Source: Clostridiales bacterium UBA4653 (GTDB taxonomy: Bacteria > Bacillota > Clostridia > Oscillospirales > CAG-272). From it: a stretch of DNA of 20,099 nt. Location of the stretch: assembly GCA_002405565.1 (NCBI GenBank), contig DHMB01000044.1, positions 33,517 through 53,615 on the forward strand. The letters are read 5' to 3'. The notes under the pieces were generated by a model that was given only the letters and a program-made list of their open reading frames with translations, searched no databases and was not told the DNA's origin. The position numbers and the translations under genes are program-made. The first letter of the stretch is position 1. Every line of letters starts with the position of its first letter. This document shows positions 13,955 to 20,099 of the stretch, in pieces.

Positions 13955-14443
13955 TTATTCCGCGGGAGCTTTTTTTATTACTTCAAATGACGTTATATCG
14001 AATATTTTTCCGTCCTTTTCCGCGCGGCACGGGAAAAGCGAGCCGGCGTCGATATAAACGCTTCCCTCATCCGAGCGGCAGATATAGACGTCCGCCCCGC
14101 CGACGGTCGACCGTTCGATTTTCCATGTGCTTTCGGTATCAAACGAAAATACGGCGATTGCCGCTACGATTGCGGGCGGCAGCGCCAGAAGCTCTGTCCG
14201 GAGCCCGCAGAGCGTGAGCGTCGCGCCGTTTTCCGTCGGGACGTACACTGCGCCGCCGACAGAAACTTCCGTTTTCCCGCCGGCTCTTCCGACGGTATAT
14301 TCCCTGCCGTCATCCGCGCGGAGCACAGCGGAAAAATCCGTGTTCTGATACGAAAGCAGCCCAATCATATCCGGCGTCTGTGCGCATGACGCGGAAAAGA
14401 GCATAATAACCGCAAGCAAAAGCAAAAAAGCGGTTTTCTTCAA
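13955..14443 (-). CDS. Small predicted lipoprotein
   Basis: 162 aa if it starts at TTG 14443, which follows GGGGGTG at 5 nt and gives a clean signal peptide (MKKTAFLLLLAVIMLFSASC). An ATG further up adds 30 residues without a signal or a site and is unlikely. The Cys of SASC fits a slightly non-standard lipobox. The mature part has short beta-like segments, with a hydrophobic stretch LLALPPAIVAAIAVFSF in the middle and then VYIDAGSLFPCRAEKDGK. I do not recognise the family. First gene of a pair with the DUF4830 gene, so the two may form an envelope module. Confidence 0.7.
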   Translation of the reverse strand: MKKTAFLLLLAVIMLFSASCAQTPDMIGLLSYQNTDFSAVLRADDGREYTVGRAGGKTEVSVGGAVYVPTENGATLTLCGLRTELLALPPAIVAAIAVFSFDTESTWKIERSTVGGADVYICRSDEGSVYIDAGSLFPCRAEKDGKIFDITSFEVIKKAPAE

Positions 14444-14505
14444 AATATCACCCCCAGGTAAAGTTCTGCTTATCATTATGCAATAAATCATTGCAATATT
14501 CTCAC

Positions 14506-14534
14506 TTGAAAAATCCTTTCGCATATGATACAAT
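14506..14534 (+). promoter_or_regulatory. Promoter of nucleotidyltransferase gene
   Basis: TTGAAA (14506-14511), 17-bp spacer, TACAAT (14529-14534), about 40 bp before the start codon. Confidence 0.7.
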
Positions 14535-14574
14535 ACGTATTACACCCGAAAAATATCTTTACGGAGGTTTCATT

Positions 14575-15474
14575 ATGACCCTTGTCATACTCGCAGCAGG
14601 AATGGGAAGTCGCTTCGGCGGCATAAAACAGCTCACCCCGCTCACGGAAAACGGAGAATTTGTCATCGACTTTACGGTGTTCGACGCAGTTCGCGCCGGC
14701 TTTGACCGCGTGGTATTTATAATAAGAAAAGAACATGAGGAAATTTTTGAAGAAACTATCGGCTCAAGAATACGCGGAAGCGGAATCAAGGTCGAATATG
14801 TTTATCAGACGTTCGACCTGCCGCAGGGCTTCACCTTCCCCGAAGGCAGAAAGAAGCCTTGGGGCACGGCGCAGGCGATTATGTGCGCGGGCGACGTCGG
14901 CGATAATTTCGGCGTTGTCAACGCGGACGACTTTTACGGTTTCGAAACCTTCCGCATACTTGCGGACTTCCTCAGAACGGCAAAGGACGACGAAAAAGCG
15001 CATTACTGCTCCGTCGCATACAAGCTGAAAAACACTCTCAGCGAAAACGGCACCGTTTCGAGAGGCATATGCAAAGCGGAAGGTGGCTACCTCGTTTCGC
15101 TCGACGAAAAGACGAAAATCGCGCGCGAAGGCGATGTTGCCGTAAACACCGAGGACGACGGTTCAAAGACCGTTCTCCCTCTCGACTGCACCGTTTCGAT
15201 GAACTGCTTCGGCTTCACCCCTTCGTTTACGGGCAAGCTGGAGGCGCAGTTTGAGGAATTCCTCCGCAAAAACGAAAGCGACCTTTCAAAATGCGAATTC
15301 TATCTTCCCACAGCCGTTCAGACGCTCATCGAAAGCGGCGAATGTGACGTCCGGCTCTATGAAACGCCTTCAAAATGGATGGGCGTTACATATCGCGACG
15401 ACAGCGAGGCGTTTTCGCGCTTTATAAAAGAACAGCGCGCCCTCGGAAACTATCCCGCAAAGCTCTGGAAATGA
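14575..15474 (+). CDS. Sugar-NTP-transferase-like nucleotidyltransferase
   Basis: 299 aa from ATG 14575 (GGAGG 7 nt upstream). The Rossmann-like nucleotidyltransferase fold is shown by LAAGMGSRFGG (6-16, the NTP-binding loop) with the Lys of GGIKQL and by NADDFYG (about 120, metal-binding aspartate). The fold activates a sugar phosphate or similar substrate with an NTP. The family is common in Clostridia and Bacteroidota but I cannot name the substrate. It is monocistronic with its own promoter and terminator, divergent from the lipoprotein pair. Confidence 0.85.
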   Translation: MTLVILAAGMGSRFGGIKQLTPLTENGEFVIDFTVFDAVRAGFDRVVFIIRKEHEEIFEETIGSRIRGSGIKVEYVYQTFDLPQGFTFPEGRKKPWGTAQAIMCAGDVGDNFGVVNADDFYGFETFRILADFLRTAKDDEKAHYCSVAYKLKNTLSENGTVSRGICKAEGGYLVSLDEKTKIAREGDVAVNTEDDGSKTVLPLDCTVSMNCFGFTPSFTGKLEAQFEEFLRKNESDLSKCEFYLPTAVQTLIESGECDVRLYETPSKWMGVTYRDDSEAFSRFIKEQRALGNYPAKLWK

Positions 15475-15491
15475 TTGCATAAAAAGAAAAT

Positions 15492-15530
15492 GCCCGTCCG
15501 ACGGAAAATGTCGGATACGGGCGTTTTTTT
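15492..15530 (+). terminator. Terminator of nucleotidyltransferase gene
   Basis: GCCCGTCCGAC pairs with GTCGGATACGGGC (small bulge) and is followed by GTTTTTTT. It lies 17 nt past the stop codon. Confidence 0.88.
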
Positions 15531-15576
15531 GTATGAAACGCAACAAAATATTCTCAAAATATTATCAATTTGACGA

Positions 15577-15606
15577 TTGCATTTATATGCATAACTGTGA
15601 TATAAT
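15577..15606 (+). promoter_or_regulatory. Promoter of M6-like protease gene
   Basis: TTGCAT (15577-15582), 18-bp spacer, exact TATAAT (15601-15606) with TG at 15598-15599 (extended -10). A TTGACG at 15570 is too far from the -10 box. GGAGG follows before the ATG at 15653. Confidence 0.7.
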
Positions 15607-15652
15607 TATTCAGACTTTATAAAAGAGTTTTATAATACAGGAGGAAAGCACT

Positions 15653-18046
15653 ATGCTTAAAAAAGCTTTATCGGTTATCGTTGCTGTCGCATTCGTGCTC
15701 TGCGCGGCGTTTATGACGGTTTCCGCGGCAGACGCCATGGCAGAATACAACTATACCGAAATCAAAAGCGGATATGAAGGCTATAAGCCCATCCCGCTCC
15801 TCGTAATAGTCATCAATTTCGACGCCGACGGCGACGGAAAAGACGCTTACGAGGAAGGCAAGAACACAACGGTAAGCTCTTCGGACGCTTTCAAGGAGCA
15901 GTGGGCTCATTCGGAGGAATCCTATTGGGCGCAGTCTCTCTTCGGCGACGAAGGCAACACAATGAAGAATTATTTCAAGCTCATGTCCAAGGGCAACTTC
16001 TGGTGGGAGCCTGTCGAAGAGACATACGGCGAAGAAAACAACGGCATTGTTTACGTAACGCTCAACATGCAGCACCCCGGCGCGCTCAGCGGTCAACCCG
16101 CTTCAATCGGCGCGGCAAGAATTCCCGCTCTCCAGGCGGCGGCTGAATACGTTGACTTTGCAAAATACGATACCGACGGCAACGGCGGTCTCAGCTGGGA
16201 AGAGCTCACGGTCGTCTATATCTGCGGCGGACGCAGCACGAAGATTGACTATTCACCCACAGGCTATAACGTTTGGGGCGTGCACAGCTTCCAGAGCCCC
16301 GGCACCGACTGGTACGCAACCATAGACGGAGTACGTGTCATGGCTCGTCAGGACGAGGCAAAATATTGCGGAGTCGGCGAAATGAGCTATGACGGCAAGC
16401 CCATCGGCTTCGGAACGATAGCGCACGAGCTCGGTCACGTTCTCGGTGCAAACGACCTCTACACAAGAGGAACGAACGTTTCCTGGTGCGGCGGCCCCGG
16501 CGATATCGCTCTTCAGGGCGGCGGATCGGCGCTCGGAAAGCTCAAGGGCGTAAGAGAGGGCGAAGCGCCTGCGGCAATCGACCCTTATTATCTCCTCCAG
16601 TATGGCTTTGAGAAAGCCGAGGTTGCGCAGGACGGAACCTACACCCTTTATTCGCGCGAAAGCGACAAGGGCGAATACAACATCATCAAGATAAGCACGG
16701 CAAACCCGAAGGAATATTATCTCATAGAAAACAGATACACAAAGGACGCTTCAAGCTATGACGCCATTCCCGGCGCCGCAAAGGGTATTCAGATATGGCA
16801 CGTCGACGAGTCGATTATGAATTCGTTTACGGTTCCGAACTGCTATACAAACGGTTCGCCCCATGCTCCGGGTCTGACTCCGCTTTATCCGAACGGCAGC
16901 ACCGGCGGCAACGTTTATGACACATGGAGCAGCAAGGAGGGCAAAAACCTCTTTGACAGTCACGGCTTCAAATTCGTAGGCTCTGACACGTGGTATACTC
17001 TTCTCACCGAAGAGCAGGCGGCGCAGTTCAATCTCAAAATCGAAATGCTCTCCGAGGTCGGAAACGAAATGCAGATAAAGGTCACAGGCACTGTAAAAGT
17101 TCCCGTTGACTTCAAGTTCTCATATGACACAACAGTCGATTCAGCGTCCATATCCGGTAAGGTAACGAGTCTCAACGCCGGCACTCTCAACATGATAACG
17201 GCAGTTGTTTCGAAGAAGTCCGACTATTCAAGCCCCGTTGAAACGCTTTATGCAAAGCCCGAGGAAGACGGCTCGTTCTCGTTTGATTTCTCCGGACTTG
17301 ACAGCAAGTCGACATATTACGCAAAGATCACGGCAAAGGGCTCGAACGGCGAAGCCGTCCGAGAGCTCAAGCTCTATACAAAGGCTCCGCCAAAGGTCAG
17401 AACTGACGACTATTCCGTTTACCTCTACAAAGGCATGACCGCGGCAAACAGACCGTATGAAGTGACGGTCAAGTGCGGAGAAACGCTGAAATACAGCTTC
17501 CCCATGGAAAAGAGCCTTGAAAAGTTCGGCGGCTGGTATTATGACGTCGACTGCACGCAGCCATACAACATGGCGACGACAAAGGACGATTGCGAGCCCG
17601 TATACCTCTATGCGAGATGGATTGCAAATGAGGATTCCGTAACTCTCAAGATCGTCAACGCAAAAGCAAAATACGAAGTTTTCGCTATAAAGACCGGCGA
17701 ATCGTTCACACAGCCCGTGCTTGAGGACAACAACGGAAAGGCTTTCATCGGCTGGTATACAGATCCGCAGTTCACAACGGAATTTGTCTTTGACGAACCC
17801 ATCTATGACGCCGGCACAGTCACCGTCTATGCAAGATGGGAAGGCGATGAACCCGCAACAACGACAACAACCGTAACGGAAACAACATCCGTAACATCTC
17901 CCGAGAGCACCTCCGGCACGGAAACAACGACGGACGGAAAATCCTCCGGCGGGTGCGGCTCCGTAATCGGAGTCGGCGCTTCGTTTGCAATGATCGGAGT
18001 GATCGGCGCGGCGCTTGTCATCGGAAAGAAAAAAGAAGAACAGTAA
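15653..18046 (+). CDS. Surface M6-like metalloprotease with InlB repeats
   Basis: 797 aa. A signal peptide (about 1-25, cleavage near VSA/ADA) precedes the catalytic region, which contains HELGHVLGANDLY (H258, E259, H262; D268), the zinc site of M6-like proteases. The Met-turn region reads GDIALQGG, without the usual Met after Asp-Ile. Two Asp-rich EF-hand-like loops (DADGDGKDAYEE near 61, DTDGNGGLSWEE near 174) may bind calcium. After a central domain come two InlB/Listeria-Bacteroides repeats (about 600-659 and 662-733, each ending YARW), then a Thr-rich linker and an anchor: SGGCGS, a membrane segment, GKKKEEQ. The enzyme likely acts outside the cell on proteins; no substrate can be named. 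A strong RBS (AGGAGGAAAG) precedes the ATG. Confidence 0.85.
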   Translation: MLKKALSVIVAVAFVLCAAFMTVSAADAMAEYNYTEIKSGYEGYKPIPLLVIVINFDADGDGKDAYEEGKNTTVSSSDAFKEQWAHSEESYWAQSLFGDEGNTMKNYFKLMSKGNFWWEPVEETYGEENNGIVYVTLNMQHPGALSGQPASIGAARIPALQAAAEYVDFAKYDTDGNGGLSWEELTVVYICGGRSTKIDYSPTGYNVWGVHSFQSPGTDWYATIDGVRVMARQDEAKYCGVGEMSYDGKPIGFGTIAHELGHVLGANDLYTRGTNVSWCGGPGDIALQGGGSALGKLKGVREGEAPAAIDPYYLLQYGFEKAEVAQDGTYTLYSRESDKGEYNIIKISTANPKEYYLIENRYTKDASSYDAIPGAAKGIQIWHVDESIMNSFTVPNCYTNGSPHAPGLTPLYPNGSTGGNVYDTWSSKEGKNLFDSHGFKFVGSDTWYTLLTEEQAAQFNLKIEMLSEVGNEMQIKVTGTVKVPVDFKFSYDTTVDSASISGKVTSLNAGTLNMITAVVSKKSDYSSPVETLYAKPEEDGSFSFDFSGLDSKSTYYAKITAKGSNGEAVRELKLYTKAPPKVRTDDYSVYLYKGMTAANRPYEVTVKCGETLKYSFPMEKSLEKFGGWYYDVDCTQPYNMATTKDDCEPVYLYARWIANEDSVTLKIVNAKAKYEVFAIKTGESFTQPVLEDNNGKAFIGWYTDPQFTTEFVFDEPIYDAGTVTVYARWEGDEPATTTTTVTETTSVTSPESTSGTETTTDGKSSGGCGSVIGVGASFAMIGVIGAALVIGKKKEEQ

Positions 18047-18058
18047 ACAATAATTCAG

Positions 18059-18086
18059 CAAATGCCGTCGGGAACGACGGCATTTG
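18059..18086. terminator. Intercistronic hairpin
   Basis: CAAATGCCGTCG (18059-18070) and its exact complement (18075-18086) around GGAA. A strong 12-bp stem 12 nt past the protease stop, but followed only by TTTC. It ends 15 nt before the next start codon and no promoter is visible between the genes. It probably acts as a leaky terminator or processing/stability stem between two co-transcribed genes. Confidence 0.6.
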
Positions 18087-18101
18087 TTTCAGGGGGACAA
18101 A

Positions 18102-20078
18102 ATGAAGAAGATATTATCGCTTATCATGATTGCGGCTGTGCTCTGCTCCGTCGCGGCGCTCATATCCTGCGGCACAAGCGTAAGCGGAACAACAAGCACT
18201 TCATCCGGTACGGAAACAACTCCTGCGGCGTCGACGGCGACGTCGCAGTCAACAACGGAGCCCGCGCAGACGGAAACAACGTCAACTTCGAAGGAAACGT
18301 CGACCTCTGCCGAAACGACATCGGCTCAGACAACGGAAAAGCCGATAATCGAAAAGCCGGCAATCCTTCCGGAAGGAAAGTCATTCAAGGTTCTCGCAAT
18401 CGGCAACAGCTTCTCCGTCGATGCAATGCAGTATCTCTATGGGCTTGCCAAAGACGCCGGATACACCGATATCGTCCTCGGCAATCTTTATATCGGCGGC
18501 TGCACGCTCGAAACCCATGCAAACAACATCGGAACAGGCAAAGCCGCATACGAATTCTATACAAACAAAGACGGCAAATGGTCAAGCCGCAAGAACGCAA
18601 CTATCGCCGAGGGGCTCAAATATGCGGATTGGGACTGTATAACCATTCAGCAGGCGAGCGGTTACAGCGGACTTGAAAGCTCATACGAGCCGTATCTCTC
18701 GACAATAATTCAGACGGTCAAAAAAGTTCGCCCGAATGCAAAGCTCGTCTGGCACATGACATGGGCATATCAGACCGGCTCCGGTCACGCTGACTTTGCA
18801 AAATACGGCAACAGTCAGTCGGCAATGTATAAAAGCATTTGCAACAGCGTTCAGAGCGCAATCCTGCAAAAGCACGCAGACGACTTCGACGGAGTAATTC
18901 CCTCCGGCACGGCAATTCAGAACCTGCGCACGAGCTTCATCGGCGACAACGTCACGCGCGACGGCTATCACCTTTCATACGACGCTGGCAGATACACTGC
19001 GGCGCTGACATGGCTCAAAGCCCTGACGGGAGCCGACCTTTCGGACATAACTTATATCCCCGCCGACTACGGTTACGTTTTCGGCAGCGCAACGGTCAAC
19101 GCTGCAAAGGAAGCCGTAAATTACGCCTGCGCATACCCGTTTGAGGTTACACCGTCGACAGTCGTAAACGACGCTGACAAGGCGCAAAAGAAAGCCGATC
19201 TTGAAAAGCTCGGTCTCGACCCCGAAAAGTTCACGGCAATCGAGCTTGACCTTGTTCCTTATTCATATTATTATTCCAGAATGGCGGGAATGAAAATTCA
19301 GAGCAAAATCGCCGGCGTCAATGACGAGAACGTCGGAAAATACGCGGCTTCAAGAGTCATCCCGAAGGATGAGCTTCCCGTCGGAAGTGTGATAATAATC
19401 GACGAGGGCTATCAGTACCGCCCCGAGGGCTGGTCGAATGCCTATGTCGGCACGCCGAACTCAAAGCGCCCCGCGGAAACCTCCGAAAATGTCGCTTATG
19501 TCACAGACAGCTGGTGGAATGATTTCAAATTCCGCGCGTTCAACGTTTCAAAGGTGGGTACGCCCGATCTTTCGGATGAGGAAATGACTTCTCTTTCAAA
19601 GGTCATCCGCGTTTACGTTCCGAAGGTTGAAAAGGAAAAGCCGGAGGAAGTCGACCTTTCAAAAATCGACCTTTCAAAGTATACCAAGCTCGAACTCGAC
19701 ATAACGTACTATGCTTATTACAATTCCACAAGCGCAACGCCCGGAACAATCGTCAGCCGTGCAAACGGATCGACAGCGGCGAACATAAGTCAGTTTGCAA
19801 CGACGAAAATCTTCTCGAAAAGCGATATTCCCGAAGGCTCGATAATCGTTATAAAATCAGGCTATCAGTACCGTCCGGACGGATGGACTGCGCTTGACCG
19901 GAAGACGTCCTCCCGCCCTGCAAATGTTGTGACAGAGGTCGTCATTGTCGACAGAAATTGGTGGGGACAGTTCAATTATCGCGCGTTCAACATTGCAAAA
20001 ATGGGCAACCCGAACCTTTCGGACAGCGAAATGAAAGCCCTCTCGGATGTTCTGACAATCTATATCCCTAAAAACTAA
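18102..20078 (+). CDS. DUF4886 lipoprotein with tandem C-terminal domains
   Basis: 658 aa from ATG 18102 (AGGGGGAC just upstream; an upstream in-frame ATG lies in the hairpin). A lipobox LISC gives Cys23 as lipidated residue. A Thr/Ser-rich linker (about 24-85) precedes a DUF4886 domain of the SGNH-hydrolase kind (about 93-330): AIGNSFSVDAMQYLY (Ser of block I near 101), the ITIQQASGYSG stretch, and RDGYHLSYDAGRY (Asp/His of block V near 287-290). Such enzymes are presumed esterases of polysaccharides. Two homologous ~130-residue domains follow (about 376-505 and 526-658), sharing GYQYRPxGW, SxRPA and a WWxxFxxRAFNxxKxGxPxL pattern; I do not recognise them. The window ends 21 bp after the stop. 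Confidence 0.85.
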   Translation: MKKILSLIMIAAVLCSVAALISCGTSVSGTTSTSSGTETTPAASTATSQSTTEPAQTETTSTSKETSTSAETTSAQTTEKPIIEKPAILPEGKSFKVLAIGNSFSVDAMQYLYGLAKDAGYTDIVLGNLYIGGCTLETHANNIGTGKAAYEFYTNKDGKWSSRKNATIAEGLKYADWDCITIQQASGYSGLESSYEPYLSTIIQTVKKVRPNAKLVWHMTWAYQTGSGHADFAKYGNSQSAMYKSICNSVQSAILQKHADDFDGVIPSGTAIQNLRTSFIGDNVTRDGYHLSYDAGRYTAALTWLKALTGADLSDITYIPADYGYVFGSATVNAAKEAVNYACAYPFEVTPSTVVNDADKAQKKADLEKLGLDPEKFTAIELDLVPYSYYYSRMAGMKIQSKIAGVNDENVGKYAASRVIPKDELPVGSVIIIDEGYQYRPEGWSNAYVGTPNSKRPAETSENVAYVTDSWWNDFKFRAFNVSKVGTPDLSDEEMTSLSKVIRVYVPKVEKEKPEEVDLSKIDLSKYTKLELDITYYAYYNSTSATPGTIVSRANGSTAANISQFATTKIFSKSDIPEGSIIVIKSGYQYRPDGWTALDRKTSSRPANVVTEVVIVDRNWWGQFNYRAFNIAKMGNPNLSDSEMKALSDVLTIYIPKN

Positions 20079-20099
20079 CCGTACTTTTCTTTGAAAAGA
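20078..20099. repeat. Dispersed hairpin repeat, truncated by window end
   Basis: The last 22 bases (ACCGTACTTTTCTTTGAAAAGA) are identical to 4308-4329, the start of the hairpin repeat after the ATPase gene. The first base belongs to the stop codon of the lipoprotein gene. Only the first arm and loop are inside the window; the second arm should lie just beyond it. Confidence 0.6.

Noticed and set aside
15570..15606. TTGACG as -35 box for the protease gene
   Set aside because: It is 25 bp from the TATAAT; TTGCAT with an 18-bp spacer fits better.
17228..18061. 277-aa minus-strand frame antisense to the M6-like protease
   Set aside because: Cys/Arg-rich antisense shadow; the plus strand encodes a recognisable secreted protein.
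1..20099. Prophage, integrative element or toxin-antitoxin island
   Set aside because: No integrase, transposase, phage structural gene or attachment-site duplication next to a tRNA was seen; the XRE gene belongs to a membrane-protein operon.

Overview
The window looks like a chromosome segment of a Gram-positive, anaerobic, gut-type Clostridia bacterium (Bacillota; Oscillospiraceae/Ruminococcaceae-like is my best guess). The basis is: long-form HPF, YqeG and YqhQ; the rpsF-ssb-rpsR order; strong AGGAGG-type ribosome binding sites and sigma-A promoters with 16-18 bp spacers; a DUF4830 protein and a DUF4886-type lipoprotein; and secreted proteins with Thr/Ser-rich linkers. No phage, transposase, CRISPR array, tRNA or rRNA was seen.

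Layout. 1-720 has no convincing gene. It holds a palindromic hairpin repeat and a 138-bp near-identical direct duplication that carries the terminator of hpf. hpf (minus) and yqeG (plus) are divergent from back-to-back promoters. yqeG overlaps a YhaN/SbcC-like ATPase gene by 4 nt. 4279-4710 is non-coding: two hairpin repeats, three decaying ~100-bp tandem units each ending in a terminator-like hairpin, and a perfect palindromic terminator shared with murI. On the minus strand, yqhQ-prmC-murI form a tight operon, preceded by monocistronic secG. rpsF-ssb-rpsR (plus) has a textbook promoter and a ~100-nt leader with a candidate S6:S18 autoregulatory fold.

9224-11812 (minus) is a translationally coupled three-gene operon: an XRE regulator, a membrane protein joining a possible SPFH-like cytosolic domain to an exported leucine-rich-repeat domain, and a trypsin-fold protease with an N-terminal zinc ribbon and no export signal. 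This is the most system-like part of the window. Next come a zinc-ribbon membrane protein (minus), an orphan BlaI/MecI-type repressor (plus), and a minus-strand pair made of a small lipoprotein and a DUF4830 protein. The window ends with three plus-strand genes: a sugar-phosphate-type nucleotidyltransferase, a cell-surface M6-like metalloprotease with InlB-type repeats and an unusual C-terminal anchor, and a DUF4886 (SGNH-like) lipoprotein carrying a tandem pair of unrecognised domains.

Most genes are housekeeping (translation, wall precursor, secretion). The accessory interest lies in the SPFH/LRR/protease operon, the surface proteins and the non-coding repeat families.
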